Shown in pieces: positions 1 through 14,100 of a DNA stretch of 64,000 nucleotides (positions are counted from its first letter, which is position 1; each line of letters starts with the position of its first letter). Origin of the DNA: Eopsaltria australis (lineage: Eukaryota; Chordata; Aves; Passeriformes; Petroicidae); the NCBI GenBank assembly GCA_034509425.1, contig JAVTVJ010001336.1, forward strand, positions 62,001 through 126,000, read 5' to 3'. The position numbers and the translations under genes are program-made. A model generated the notes under the pieces. That model did no database searches, was not told where the DNA came from, and was given only the letters and a program-made list of their open reading frames with translations.

Positions 1-1953
1 AACACACCGTGCATGGCAGAGGCTCTCACAGGAAAAAAAAAAGATTATTTGAGCAAGCAAGGTTGCAATCGTTTTCCTTTCCACGACATCCCACATTCTT
101 CAGACAGGCTGTAACACAGTAACAAGTGTGCCCAAGAGGACAGAGCGTGCAGCAGCTGGTGTCTGACAAATTATCCTGCTCCAGACAGGCAAATGGTGAC
201 TTGAGCTCCAGCCATCCCAGGGATGTGTGTTTTGGTTTCCCCCTCCATACTGGCTAGGGTGGGCCAAATCCTCTTGGGGTGGGAATCAGTGCTGTCTACT
301 TGGAGCCAGAGGGTCTCATCCTTGCTGGAGGTCATTTTCCCTTCCCACATGCATTCCAGTGTGAGGAGCACCAGGTGAGGCTGTCACCACAGCCTCTGTG
401 CTGAGGAGGAAAACAGTCTGAGAACTTGGACAGATCTTCTCCTGAGCAGTGGCTGCCAATATCACCTGATTTTCTTTGTGCTTGCACTATTTTTACATGT
501 GTTCATGATGACGTGGTTTTAATCCACCAGAGCAATTTCCTCTAGGTTGAAATTCTCCCCTCTCTTGTCCTTGGCAAACACCACAGAATTCACAAACTCG
601 GTGCAGGGCTCCTTCCCAAGCAGGAGCAATCCCTACGTTTAAGATCTCTTAAATTAACCATGAATCTAAGAACCACAGTCACCAGGATTTTTTTTCCTGT
701 TAGGAATTTCTCCAAGCCACATGTGAATATATCTCGAATCCAAACCGTCACCAGCTTGCTGTGGTGCTCTCAAGGAGAGCAGGAGAAGGAAATGCACAAA
801 GCCCAAAGGAGTGCACAGCCGAGTGAAGGGACAAAATTGAGCTTAAAAGAGGAAAATTAATTTGTTAGCATGCTATATGAGCTAGCTGTGAGACTAGGAA
901 GACTTTCCTCCTCCTGCATCTATTTATTGAGTTGCTGGACCATATTTTCTCTAATGGAGAGCCCCTCTAGTTTGCTTCACGTGGAAGACTTGATGTACTG
1001 TTGCAGTATGGCAGATGTGTTTAAATGTCCACCTTTCTTATCTAAGTGAGTTTCATATTTTAAAGCTAAGGACGGGCTAATGACAGAGAGAATTTATTTT
1101 CTGGTATTACATTTCTTGATCGGTTTAGAACTATATAATATAGATATATAAAATTAAAGCCTTCCAAGACTTTTCAAGACTTACAGTCCTTTAGCAGTGA
1201 ATAATGGCTTTAGGACACAGAAGGAATATTTGAAATCTTTATTAAATTTTCTATATGATAGCTTCTCCTAATAATACAGTCAGGCTTTGGAGTTTATCAC
1301 AGTTTCTATCAAGAATCCTGATTTTCAGGGGTTTAGAACAATGTGGTCTAAAACCTGCCCACAGCTAAAACACATTTTTGGTCTTATCACACCAGGCTTA
1401 CAGTAAATTGGAATAGAAATTAGAAAAGCGCAAGAATAGTTATGTCATTTCTGGTTACTTCTTGTAGAAAGCCATAAAAGTTCAGAGTCTTGGCCAGCTG
1501 TAAAAGATAATGTTCCTTTCATCTCAGCATTGCCTATCTGACAATTTATGTTTTTTCATGATGCTGAATTATCACTGCCTGCACATGGGAATATGCAACA
1601 TGGAAAGAAGGAGACCTGGACCCTGGCTGAGAGCCTGGGGTGCAGTCACCCTCACCGTGCTCTTCTGTCCTGAGAAAAGATGGAAAACAGGTCTTCCTTG
1701 AAAAGTCACCTCCCTCTGTAACATCCTGTAGCAGCAAGCTTCACAAGTTTTACACAGAATTTAGACATTTAACTGTTTGCTGTGTTAGTGTTTTACCAGT
1801 ACTTATTTCTCTTGATTTGTATTTTTAGGATGAAGAAAGCTGTGGTGTGTCTCTGTAACAGAATATAAAGCCACAAAAACCTTGTAATTTATTTTCCTTT
1901 TCTTTTTTTAAAGTTTTTACAGTTTTTTTTAGTTTTTTAGGTTTTTAGACCGG

Positions 1954-1971
1954 TGGAGACATCTGTCTCCA
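1954..1971. repeat. Perfect 8-bp inverted repeat (short hairpin)
   Basis: TGGAGACA and TGTCTCCA face each other across a 2-base TC spacer. The stem is too short for a microRNA precursor. It lies about 80 bases before a second perfect hairpin, just after a T-rich run. A palindromic protein-binding site or chance are both possible. Confidence 0.5.
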
Positions 1972-2050
1972 GGTGCAGCTGTAACAGGAATAACAACAAA
2001 TGTAATAAATTACAAGTAGGAGACACACCAGTAGAAGTTCATTGAACCAC

Positions 2051-2069
2051 CCATTGCTAAAAGCAATGG
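2051..2069. repeat. Perfect 8-bp inverted repeat with AAA loop
   Basis: CCATTGCT, a 3-base AAA loop, then AGCAATGG. The arms pair perfectly. CCATTG/CAATGG is also the core of a SOX-type HMG-box site, so this could be a paired binding site and not an RNA structure. No flanking target-site duplication was seen that would mark a transposon end. Confidence 0.5.
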
Positions 2070-5000
2070 ATTATTAACATACCTGCCTATCAATAAAATA
2101 TTTATATAATAATTTAAACCTTTATTAAAAAAACATCCTCACAATACCTGTTGATGACTTTGCATTAAAATTGTTTCCAATTTGGAAGACGTTGCTGTGA
2201 CCAGCTTGAAAGATATCATTAAATTTTTTGAAAAATTATAGCTGGTTTTGTGGTGGTCAAACATTTAAGACCTAAAAGATGCATTTCCATGAGGAGGGGG
2301 AGCTTTGTTGAGGCTTTGTTAGTCTCAGAACATAAGCAAAAGAAAGTTTATAGTTTCCAATTAACTCTTCTGTCAGAGATGGTTTAACAAATGCATATCT
2401 GATTTGGCTCAGAGAAGTTCTTAGCTTTGAAGTATTTCAAACATAAAGAAAAGTTCTAACAGTGGAAATATTTTCTGCTTTTTTCCAACTGCACCTGGCT
2501 TGTCTGTTTAAACAGATGACTACAACTGGTAAATGTTGTCTACAGCGAGGTCAGTTTGATACTTCTGGAATCCTTTATTCAAAAGGACTGCTTTTCCTAA
2601 GCAATTTCCAGATTTCATTTCAGCTGGAGATGGGTGATATCAAACCTGCCAGCATTTCTCAGCAAATGTGAAGTCCCAGTTTTCCACCAGGTCTTCTACA
2701 TAGACAGACAAGTTTATACAGATGTGGGCACTGTATTTCCCCTGGCAACCTTAAACAGTTGTAGGCATTTCTGGCTTGGCAGGTGCCTGAGCAAGCCTCA
2801 CTTCTGGGTGAGTAGCCACAGCTACAAGGCAGAAGTACTTGCCTGAAGCACTCTTTGTGTTTCAGAGAATCCTCTCTTCCTGTGAGAAGCCTTGGAGAGG
2901 TTTTGAGCATCCTTGCTCCCAGTATTGCAGAAAGTAGAGCCTTGTCTCTGTCTGTCCTTGTCTGGGAAAATGCATGTAAAGGTAGGAAGGAATATGCATT
3001 TCCATGTCCAGTGTGTGAATAGGACAGCCATTGACTAGCTGGGCAATTTCGTCTTGAAATTTAGGCTGACTTCAAGCAGGGACCATGAAATCCTCCCTTT
3101 GCTGGAGGCCACTTTTTGCTCCTGCTCTTGGTGGACTTCCCTTTTGCACGTCCCTCAGTGGAAGTCCAGAGCTACACCTTCCACCTCCTGCGTATCCCTC
3201 TCCTCAAAACAATGTGTGCATGGACATGTGACTTGAGGTCACAGGCTACTCCAATCCCACCAGTTAAAATTCCACAGCAGCACCAAAAGGGTTTTCGGTT
3301 GTTCTAACTTATTTTTCTTCCCATTCTACAAGTTCTGGTGAGACTGATACTGAAGTATTTTATTTTCTTTTTTTTCCCTCTCCAGAATTATTCATGTGTT
3401 ACCATTGTAAATGCTGCTGGATTGCTAATTAAATGCTATTTAGAGTTAGAGATGAATGAGACTTTTGTATAATCTTTTTTTTAAACACCAACATTTTTCA
3501 AGTATGTTCAGCATCAGAAGCATATCTTCATAATTTGATTCAGAGGAAATGGCAACAAAAGAATTATCTGCAGAGTAGTTTTCAATAATTCATCATTCCA
3601 TAAATGTGCAGAGCCATCACCTATGTTTAGGGATATGATTTTTTGTCCTTTTATTGCAACTATATATGTGTGTACCCACTGTTAAGCCTACCTGCATAAG
3701 TGTGCTGTGCCACTCAGGTGAAGCTTAGGGTCCAAATGCACATGGGTTTTAGAAAATGTTTTCTCTGTCCACCAATGGCCATGAAGTTCACAAAACCACT
3801 GACTAGTCTGTGGGACTGCCAGTTCTGACCAGTCTTGAAGACCCTTTTGCTGTCCCATTGAACAGGACAGCAGAAATGACACTTTTGTGGTGCATCAACA
3901 GCAGAATGCTATATTTTGGGTCTGACCTCATGCACTCCTGTGTACTCCAGGAGATCCTGGTGTCACGAACTACAGAGTCTTTCTAGTATTTCCTCAGTGA
4001 CCATACTCAGAATATGAATGAAGAATTTCACAGTGTTTGTGCCTGTTTTTCTCCACAAAACTTCTAGGTCCATCGCTGTGTGGCAAAAGGTGATGAAGTG
4101 AGCCCTCGCTGGTTGAGATCACAGGAGGAAGGGTTTGAAAACCAGGATGTGAATCGAAAGCAGCCAGTGAGTTATTTCACTATCACTGGGGGCTTGATTC
4201 ATGACACTGCACCACTTGATGACAACAGTGGTGGCCTTTTCCACTCCTCTGTGTGTGTCACCCCTGTGCTGCATTTCGCTACTATCTGGAATCCTAAAGC
4301 TTGTCAGGGCAAGAGATATCGCTTGTGTACATATGTGTGTGGTGCCTGGCAAACAGGACCCCTGCAGGGAGCTCCAGCAGCACTGCTCTGCAGATGTTAT
4401 TAGCAGCTCACTGTGACAAAACACAAAAGGGATGATCTGGCATCTAGGGAAGGGCTCAGATCATGTTTCTGGACACAAACACCTCCAAACATCCAGGGTG
4501 GTGAAAATCCAAGCTCAGCTACACACAGGATGTCCTTTACACCTGGAAAATCCCAGGCTGATGTTGAAACGTCTCTTCCCTTGCTGGTGTTCCTACAAGG
4601 TGCAGATAACAATGCTACAGGCTGTGAAGAGCTCAGCAAGAAGAGACTGGAAACTCAGGGTGTGGGTTTTTGCGCTCTGAGGGTATAAATTAAACACTTC
4701 TTGTTGCTTCTTTGCAGTTCCTTATGTGTTAATCCAGCCATCCCCTATCAGTCTGTGAGGAGGGCTACTCACTTTCTTAGAGCTCAGCATCATTTGTTTT
4801 TCCTATTCCTTGTTCCTATCAGAGGGCAAACACTACTGCTGTCACTTAGAAAAATTGGATTTTGCCTGCTGTGCTTGAGAAATCTTCAGCACCAGTCTGA
4901 TTGTACAGGTTCCAGGAACTCCTGTTGTAAGGCTGGGATTCAGCTGACTGATCTATAGCTGCAAAGGTTCACTGCTTTACTGCACCAGCATAAAATGGAA

Positions 5001-5574
5001 ATGTTGTAACATTCCCATCTGTGAAGACTTGCCAAAACAGTTTAGTGTTTCAAAAGCTGCGTACTGAACGAAGACAAGATCTCACTACAAGCTGTGGGAG
5101 CTGGGAGAGTTTATGAAGCAGAAAGTATGGGCTAAGGGAGAGATCAGACTGGTGATAGTTTACTGGCCTTGCAATTCTTTTAAGAGGCACTAATGGTAGT
5201 GGACTGCTACAGTCGAAGTAGACCCGGACTCATTTAAGGCAGTACCATGAAATTGGTTGCAATAAAATTACGCATTAAATGTGCATTATGTTTAATAAGA
5301 CTGTATTGCACTCCCAATGTTTACTCTGTGCCCATTGAGGCTGATCCAATTTTCTAAAGTTCTCCAATTGGTTCGCTATCAGGTTTTCAGCCAGAAGGTC
5401 AAATTTCACTTGCTCTTAGTACATGTCTCCATTACTTTGCTAAGGCATTTACACTCCATATTCATTACCTCTTCTTTTTTATCTATCTCCTGTAACTTGA
5501 CTGCTCCAAAATGCTCCCTGTAGGTGGCATGTTTGACACAAATGAGATCAGTCTTTAATAGATGTCAACTCAAG

Positions 5575-5575
<1 letters not shown>

Positions 5576-5607
<32 letters not shown>
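5576..5607. repeat. (AC)n microsatellite
   Basis: About 16 uninterrupted AC dinucleotides, followed after a CGTGTGA interruption by a few more (AC) units. An ordinary dinucleotide microsatellite, probably length-polymorphic. No gene is adjacent. Confidence 0.95.
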
Positions 5608-5610
<3 letters not shown>

Positions 5611-8089
5611 TGAACACACACTTGCACGAAAGATGCAAAGAGAAAGAGTAGCGGGGAAGGCTATTTCCAGACCCACATTGGAGGTAATTTTATGTTGCTT
5701 CACTCAAGGTGCATGAGTGACCTCTGAGAAATCACGGGTTTTGGATGTGAAACTGGGAACGTAAGTACAGAGGCTGGAATATATGTTTAGAGCAGTATGT
5801 GATCATGACTATACCAAACTGGGAGCTGGATTGTTTTAATCAGAGGCAATGATAGTTTTAGAGTTCCAAAAAACACATTATTTCCCAACATCTCAGCAAA
5901 TTCTCAGCACTGAGCTCAATATGGGTAGCACAGGCGAGGAACCAGCAGGCGAACTTTCTTAGGGCTTTGTGTTTCTTGGTAAAAGCATTAGCAGGAAAAT
6001 ACAAGCCTTGTTGTATTCTGTTCTCCTCTGTCAGGAGATCATGTTGAGAGAATTCAGCGAGTCTAACAAGACTCAGCCAATAACATAACATTCATCACTC
6101 CAAAATGGACTGTCCCTGTTAGCAAAGCTGCCTGGGCTGCCTGGAAGGAATCCTTGTCCAGGACACTGGGTACTCTGCCTTGGCAGGGAGGTCTATGCCT
6201 TGCCTTCAGCTTGATTAGGTAGGGAAAATGCAGTGGAGGCCCTAAAAAGTCTTGCCAAAGCCTTAGATAATGAAGCGTTTGAATTGGCTTGCTGCAAGGT
6301 ATGTCCGCCCTGCTGTCAGCCACTGCTCTGTCCAGGCTGGTGCAGATGTGCCCATGTTGGCTATAAAGCTACCTGCTGGCTGGCCACTAGGTCTGCACAC
6401 CCAAAACCTGCCCCAGGGTCTGCTGGGGAGCCTGCAGGGTGTGCTGGAGCATGGGAGCTGTTGTGGTGCCTTGGCCACCATGGGACATCAAAGTCACAAC
6501 ACCTGATGCTCTTCACAGTGCCCCTTCTCCAGGGGATGTCTGGGTATCACTGAGGCTGCTCCACACCAGCTGGACACCTCTCCTCCTCACCTGTGGCTCC
6601 AGAGGGAACCTCCCTGCATCACCCCAAAACCCATGGGGGCTAGAGCCAAGACATCCATCACTTCTGCCTCTTTAGATACAGACAGGGTGAAATTTGCTGC
6701 TGCCTCTGTGCAGGCAGAGTCACATTTTGGTGCCACTCCTCTGCAGACCTCTCAGTTACTATGTGGAATTATCAGTCTATAGGTTCAGCAGCATCATTTG
6801 CTGCAGGGAGAAATATTGAGACTCTTTTTTAAGTTTAAAATGCCCTATTTTCACAAGAAATTGACCATTTCACCTATTTTATAGAAGTGCTTTGGGTGGT
6901 GTGAGATGGATACCAAAACTGGTGATCTCCCAAAGGCATTACTTTCAAAAATCCTCAGGGAAACCTTGCTGTCCACCTCTCAGAAAGGAAATAACATGTT
7001 TCCTGAACACCATCTTTCACTTGTGGTGACTCTGACACAACATTTGCAAGGGTTTACACGAGAAATTATGGGCATCAGCCCTTCTGTACTGCTGTTGCTT
7101 GGGGTTCTGACTCACCTTGAAGGACCAAGAGGCTGAGCAGGAGATCTACCTGCCCCCGAGCTGCCCCGGCCTCTGCAGTGTGTCTTCAGCCCATATGTGA
7201 CACAAGTGGGTCCCCAGTGCCTTGAGATGGCCCAGAATAACCTTTGGCAGAGGACTGGGGCAAACAGCTGAGGCGGCGGCTGCCTTAGCTAAATTCATCT
7301 GCAGGCATGAGTCAGAGCCCTAAATCCAAGTGCTTCTAGTCCCCACCTGCCTTGCACTTGTCCTTTCATTTTTCCTCAAACACGGAGCTGTGGGCCTGTT
7401 TTCTCCTGGCTCTCTGTCCAGACAGTGCTCATCTTATCTTGCTTGACATATCACATTGCTGCAGAAGGTAGAACTGCTGTCAGCTGACCCCATGCCTGTC
7501 CCAAAGGTCTCACCATGGAGGGTCAGAGAGCCCTGAGGAAGAAAAGGGACAGCTGTTCCTTTGGCTGCAATGGGAATGCTGGAGGAGATGTGTCCAGTTA
7601 AGGTTGCAACTCTCAAGAGCCCTCCCTTTCTCAGGCAGTCAAAGGGTCTTGGCTTCACTCAGATTTCCTCAGTGGACATTGTTTTTTTGGACGTAGGTAT
7701 TCCCCATTCAGGAGGATGTGTTCACAAACACGTGTAATTATTTTGCTCAGCTTTTCCTCTGGGATGCAGTTTTCTGCTTCATCCCAGCTGTCTGTGTTTG
7801 GTACTGCTAAATAAATTGAGGCTGAGGGGTTGAGGAAGGACTAAGCCTCATTGGTGTCTGCTAGTCAGAGACTTACAAAAAAAAGAGTACAGTTTTGATT
7901 TTGGTAAATTAGATTACATTGCTGAGAACAACAAAGGCAGGCAGCCTCAGCTATCTGGTTTCCATGCATAGGAAAGAACAACCTAATCCTTTTCTCCCTG
8001 AAATCAGCAGATGAGATCTCACTGAACCCAGTCTGCATTGTGTCAGGCTACAAATAAATGCTTCTTATTCTGCTGTTACATTTGTTTTC
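5608..8089. other. Non-coding stretch, no gene seen
   Basis: No supported coding region. A somewhat GC-richer part (about 6230-6670) is open in several frames on both strands, which is what GC-rich non-coding DNA does by chance; those frames share no protein features. A TGAGTCA (AP-1/Maf-type) motif occurs near 7310 but stands alone. Confidence 0.6.
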
Positions 8090-8120
8090 ATTGTTGTTGT
8101 TGTTGTTATTGTTATTGTTA

Positions 8121-8160
<40 letters not shown>

Positions 8161-8172
8161 TATTACTATCAT
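8090..8172. repeat. Compound trinucleotide microsatellite (TTG)n(TTA)n
   Basis: Starts with TTG triplets, passes through alternating TTATTG units and ends in about 14 TTA/TTATTAC-type triplets. The gradient from TTG to TTA suggests stepwise point mutation and expansion. Leucine- and tyrosine-rich frames across it are translation artefacts of the repeat. Confidence 0.95.
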
Positions 8173-11100
8173 CAGTTGTTGTTTTGGTTGTTACTGCGGC
8201 CATCTTTGAATTTTTTTCTTTCCTTTGTCTTTTTCTGATTTACTTTTGCATCATTGTGTTCCACCAGAATAGTGGGCTGTGGAACATGCTTGCTTGACAA
8301 GAGATGGTCCATGCTATCATATTCCACGATTTATATATAATTTTATAATTTACATATAGTTGGTAGAAGGCCAGTGTAGTCATGAAAGCACAGTTGATAT
8401 ATACTTTTGATTAAAACTCCTTTATCAAATAATAGTTGCTCACAGGAAAAAAAAAAAAAAGATAAAAGGATCTGGCCTCCATTATAGAAAAGATAGATTT
8501 GGATCTCAGTGATTTGTGGTTTGGGGCTATTTTTAAAAATAATATATATACTTTGGCACAAGCATGCCAGTCAACCTTAAATTCTTCCACTGTCCTGCGC
8601 AGGAGAAAGCAAATGTTAACTCCATGAAAAAAAAGTTCCTTGTGACTTGCATGGAATCAGATTTGCTGTAGGAACCCACAACGTCCTTCAGTGCAACCAT
8701 CAAGGCAGAGGCAGTAAGACACCAAGACATACAGCCTTCAGTTCAAAGGACAATAAAGCCCTGTTTCAGCACAGCACAGGCACACACGTTTCAACCTGAG
8801 TCAGTGTGAGGCTGTAATCCAGGAAGGTGCTTACACACATGCCTGCCTGTAAATAAATGCTTAATCCCATTGGAATCAACTGGGCCCCAGCTCAGCTTGA
8901 GGTTTCTTTGCTGTGCTGAACTTAAACATATGCAGTGAAGGGAAAATTGCTCACAGCACCCTCATCTCTAACAAGCGTGGTGGAAAAAGTTTGCAGTGAA
9001 ATCAGCAGGATTTCAGCTAATGTGATTAAGTGCCTTTTGGAATCCAGATTTTTGCAAACCCAGGCCTGTGGACGCTGTTCAAAGCCTGCTGAGGGCAATG
9101 GGTGATGGACCAGACCCTGAATGCAACTCAGGTTTTCTCACACTCCTACAATTAAAAAAAAAAAAAAATACTGAAAAGATTTGAGAAGGAAAGGGTAATC
9201 AAGGGCGTGTTTTATTGCTTCACCACCTTTCAGAAAAACAGCTGGTGAAGGAAACAAATGAGGTTATGAGAAAGGAGCTGGTTCCAAACTGATTGTTTTA
9301 TTTCTCTTCTCCAAACAACCTGCAGGCTGCTAGCTCTGGTTTCTGCTCTCCCCAGAACTAACTGAGATCAGCAGGCTGAGGATCATGTGAAGAGCAGAGA
9401 TTATGTAGGAATAAACTGTATCCTCATTCCTTCCAGCCCTGCTCTTTTCTGTGTGCCCTGTTGAAATATAAGGTTCCTTCTCTTTGTGTCTGAAGGCAAG
9501 GATCTTTGTGTCTGGTAAAAACTAAATAGAAGCTGGAGGACTAGATGTTGTCTGTGGCTCATACCCATATGTCCCATAAACCTCTGGCAAGCATGTGAAG
9601 AGTTCTCCAAACTGACAGTGCGCACAATGTCCAAATCTAATTTGAACTGCATGGTGCAGCTTCAGCTTTCAATCACACAGCACTTCCTCTAAAACACTGT
9701 CTGCAGCCACATTTCCAAATTGGGACATTTTTGAAATTGCTCATCACGCAGCTCCCTCAATAGACCAGCATATGTTTCAGCAGAATCAACAGGCTGACAA
9801 ACTCCAGGCCACTGAGAATTTTATGTATCAGGGAGCGTGTGTCGCGCATGAATCAAAGTGCGTGTCATGCTCCGGGACTCGGTGTGTGTGTGTGTACATC
9901 TAGAAACATTTTCCAGCAATGGTTATTAATTATTGAGAAGCTGTAAACAAGCCACCCTTCCTCACACATCTTGTTTCAGCTCTATGAAGCAACAGAGAGC
10001 TCATGCCAAAATGACATAGTCAACCCGGAAAAGGCTCACCCCACCTGCTTCACTCCAAGCTAGCTGTGAATGATCTTATTGTGCTTAGTGGCACATGCTT
10101 GTTAAAATTAAGGGCTGTTGTCAGTTTTCGTGGGATTGACATGTGAAACACTTGGAGAAGCCAGGGTGGGGGTGGGAGGGTAAAGGAGACCAGTCATCTG
10201 CATGGTACAAAGGAGAGGAGTTCCAAAGGTCCGGGGATCAGTTCCCATTTCCATCTGAGGTTTGGCCCTGTGGCCTTTGCTCAGTGTCTCAGCAGTGAGG
10301 ACATTGCTTGTGACTGACCTCTGGGAAGTGCTCAGAGACAAAGGCTGATGAGCCCTATTTAAACAAAAAAAAAGGCTATAAATAATAAACAAAAAGTTTC
10401 CTTCTGCTGACTAATACATGTTGTCCTCTACCTTTTAGCACATCAGAAATGCAGAGTTTAACGACTGCACAAAAACACTGAGGTAAAAATTTGATTTCCA
10501 CTTGGATTTGGAAAATGATATGTTGTAAATAGGAAGCTGGGAAAAAAGGAACCTGTGAACTGAAGAGTTTTTCTGAGATGGCAACCCATTTCTGCTTCAT
10601 CACTTCTTGCAGCAAAATCATCTTTTACATAGCTAGTTGATTTTCTTCATGAAAGGATTTATTTTGCCTTCAGTTGGGGGTTAATTTTAAGACAAAATTG
10701 TGGTTTTGTTTGGTTTTCTGTTGAGAATGGCTCCGAGGACAAGTGGAGAGTAGTAGGGATGGTGAGTTCTCATTTCACTTTCTTCTGGAGGGACATCTAT
10801 GAAATATTTACTGATGTCTGTCACAGATGGGCCACCAGAGATTGTATCATGGAGAGCAACTCCTCTGCCAGACAGACCTTCTGTCTGAAGAGAGCTGAAT
10901 GCCTTCATTTCCCACATAGTTAAAAAAAAAGGGTTTTTTTAAATAAAGGAGATCTATTGGGAGAGTGAATTAACAGCTGTATTTGGATTTTTGTTGTTAT
11001 AATTTCATTTCTTCTCTGCTGATGGATGGCTCTTTTGTCATTTTAAAACATGGTGGTACACCTGAACTGTGCATTGCAGATCTCAGAAGGTGGAAATTGG

Positions 11101-14100
11101 GAATCTCAAGCCTTGGTTTGGATTCTGTGATGTCCTAACAAACTCCAACTGCATTGGGAAGTCAATCCTTTTTTTAGGACAGCAGGGTGTCTAAATAAGT
11201 ACACTAGTTTCCATATTCCTCTTGGGGCACCTGTGGGGAGAAAACACTTGACTGGGAGACTTGAGGACTGCTGCTGTTATGCCATGCTACTTAGGAAGCA
11301 GAGTCTCAGCTTCCCTACCTGAAAATTTCAATGTTTATATCATTCTCCTGCTGTAGGAAGTTTAAAGTGATGCCATGAAAAATATATGGAATAGTTATTT
11401 TATGTATAAATCATTTATAAACAAACAAAAAATTAGTGGCACCTCCCAAAGGCTTTGCTCAATCTAGTGACATGTATGCACCAACATGCCAAGTTGGATA
11501 TCCCTAAAACTTTTCCTCATCTGACTTTTGTTTCCAGAACACTCTACCACGTAAAGGAGGAGACAGAAAATTCCAGGAGGAGGGCTCATCACGAGGATGA
11601 GCTCATCTTCCCAAGGTGTTTATCCAATGTTTCTTTTTGGTTAGGAAAATTTCTGAGCTGTGCTCAAGAAGGCAAACTCCCCTCTCCTTGGGTAGCCTCC
11701 TCAAATGTTTGGCTTTTGTCACTGGTGTGTTACTTCAGGTCAGCTGCAGCAATCTAGAGCAGCTCTTGCTGTTGGTGTGGTGATGAGCATGAAGAAATGT
11801 TTTCCAGTGCTGGAAATGAATGCAGAATGAAACCCTGTTTTCCATGTTCTGAGAGGAGGGAGATGAGAATGTCTTGAACTGTGCAGGAACTTTGAGTCCC
11901 TGAGCTTTGGTCTGGGGAACCTGGCCAGGGTTTGGCTTCCCCAGTGCTCCAGTTGGCACAGCAGTATAGCCACGCACAGGGGAATATGTACCCAGCAAGT
12001 AGTCCTTCACATAATGGATATAAATATGATTCTTGGAATTTACCAAACAATAGGCAAGAGCAGTATTCCCAACAGACTGGAGGGGAGCAGTTAAGTATGA
12101 AGGAAACACCTGCAGAAGTGGGTATCCATTGTTTCCTTTTGATGTTTATCACTGTGCCTAAATCTGGAAAGAATAGGCTTTTGGCCTTCAGAAACAATTT
12201 CCTTCCTAGCCTTTATTGCCTGGAGGAATCTGTCCTTCTCAAGCATTCCTGTTTTGGAGACAGGGAGAATTATCTCTCTGCCTGGGTGAAATTCCATCCC
12301 TGACTCCTCTCAAGACTGAGCAGGTAACTTTTATGGATCAGGTCATTCAGAACGAAGGGCTGTGGTGAGTGACACTGCTGAGATGCTTCTCGTGGTGGCA
12401 AATGCTGATTCTCCAGGGCAGTGGGGCAGCAACAGCACCAGCAGGAAGGTGTGGAGGTGGATGAAGATTGGGACCAGGCTGAGGCTGCCACTTGAAGGTT
12501 TCCAGACCAGGGGTTTGACAGGCACAGTCCCATCCTCCAGCATTTCTTTAGTACTCTGACAGATGAAAACCACCAGGAAACAAAGGGACAGGCCAATCCT
12601 CATGCATTTTTGATCAGCAGAAGGGCCTGACCCTCGTGTGGTGCGAGGTCATAGGCAGGCCCTCCCTTTGCCTTGTCACCTCTGGAGACAGAAAGCATGT
12701 CCCCAAAGCCAGCCACCTCTGCAAGGCCCTAAATGCTCACAGCTGCAGGAGTCCAGCTCTGCCCGCTCTCCCTTCTGCCCAATCCCACTGCTGCTCTGGC
12801 TGCCTGAGATTTGTCTTCTCTTTATAGCACCTTTTATTATTCTTTTGACAGGCCCTGAATAGTGACGGTGAGGAGGCAGGGGCAGCCGTCCAGTGCTCCC
12901 AGTGGTGCTGTTCAGATGCACGGTTGTTTTTTCTCAAGCTGCCAGCTGGTCCTGACACTCTGCTTGTTTTCTCCCCCCTCAGGAGGCATTCTTTTGGTGG
13001 AAGCTACCTTGCTGACATTTAAATGGAGCAGGGAGTGCTGCTGAGCTGCCTTCTCCTCCGCTTCCACAGAAGTTCTGCTGCCAGATTTCTCTTTGACTCT
13101 GCCCCACCACTCCTCACCCAGTGTCTCTGCAGACACAGCAGCCCAGATGCTTTTAGCTTCTCTTCCCATGCCTTCCTTATCCAAAATTTTCCTTGTTTCC
13201 ACTCTTCTGCTTATCTTTCCTCAGGCTTTAAAAACTCTGGAAGGAAAGTCTTGATGCTCTTCTCCTTTATGCTGATAGAAACAGGAGCAGGGAAGAAAAT
13301 GGATGTAAACAGGGCAGGATATCTTAACAAGGCTGTCCACATGGCTGTAGTTCTCTCTCTTGTGAACCTTCAGCCTCTGATGGTTTATTTAAGCTGCCCA
13401 AAATCACAGAAGATGACAACCACATGCACAGTGCATGGCTGACTGATCTCAGCTCACCCTGCCTAAACTGGAAATCGGTCATTGCAGTCATCCCGTGGCC
13501 ATTTGTGCCCTGCACTGGATTATTATCTCAGGCATGGTGCTGTGTACATACATCCTTTATGTTTCACAGGTTTCACAAAGGCTGGACACTGCAAGCCTGT
13601 GTCTGTCTGCAGTGTTCTGTGTGGATATGGTCAGAGTGATGTCTTTTTCCAGATGTGGATCACAAAAGCACATGGATTCGGTAGCCATACCTCCCACTGG
13701 GTACCACAGCACACCCTTGCTCCCCAGTCTTCAAAACTCCTCCTGTGCTGTTGTTCCACCAACAGGTGGAAACCTCTAAGTTGTTGAGAGAGCCAAGAGG
13801 GCCCCAGTCACACCCACAGAACAAGAAGGGCTGTCTGAGAAGAGGGGTTGTGGCTGGCAGGCAGGGCCAGAGGATCACAGCTGGTGCATGTCAGGTGTGT
13901 GATGAAGTTCTTGCTGTAGCTTTTCCACCTGACCTCCTCTGCAGGTCCCCCTCATCACCACTTCACAGTTGCTTTCAGTGATGAGAAGTGGGTTTGTTGA
14001 TAAACTCAAAAGCAGAAGAAAGAAATAAGATCTTAATCTCTTTGAAGATCATTAATCTTACAGTGAATATGTACGGTAGTGAATTGGTGGGACACATTGC

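Larger units (their letters stand above)
1..5575. other. Non-coding stretch, no gene seen
   Basis: No open frame here exceeds about 107 codons, and none shows a recognisable domain, a biased codon pattern or exon-like boundaries. The sequence is AT-leaning and CpG-poor, as in bulk vertebrate intergenic or intronic DNA. Local items are a T-rich run at about 1889-1947 and two short perfect hairpins at 1954-1971 and 2051-2069, annotated separately. Small exons of an unrecognised gene or a long non-coding RNA cannot be excluded by eye. Confidence 0.6.

Noticed and set aside
11754..12197. 147-codon minus-strand frame, cysteine-rich
   Set aside because: No cysteine spacing pattern of a known fold, and 124-, 123- and 77-codon frames overlap it on both strands. 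Probably chance.
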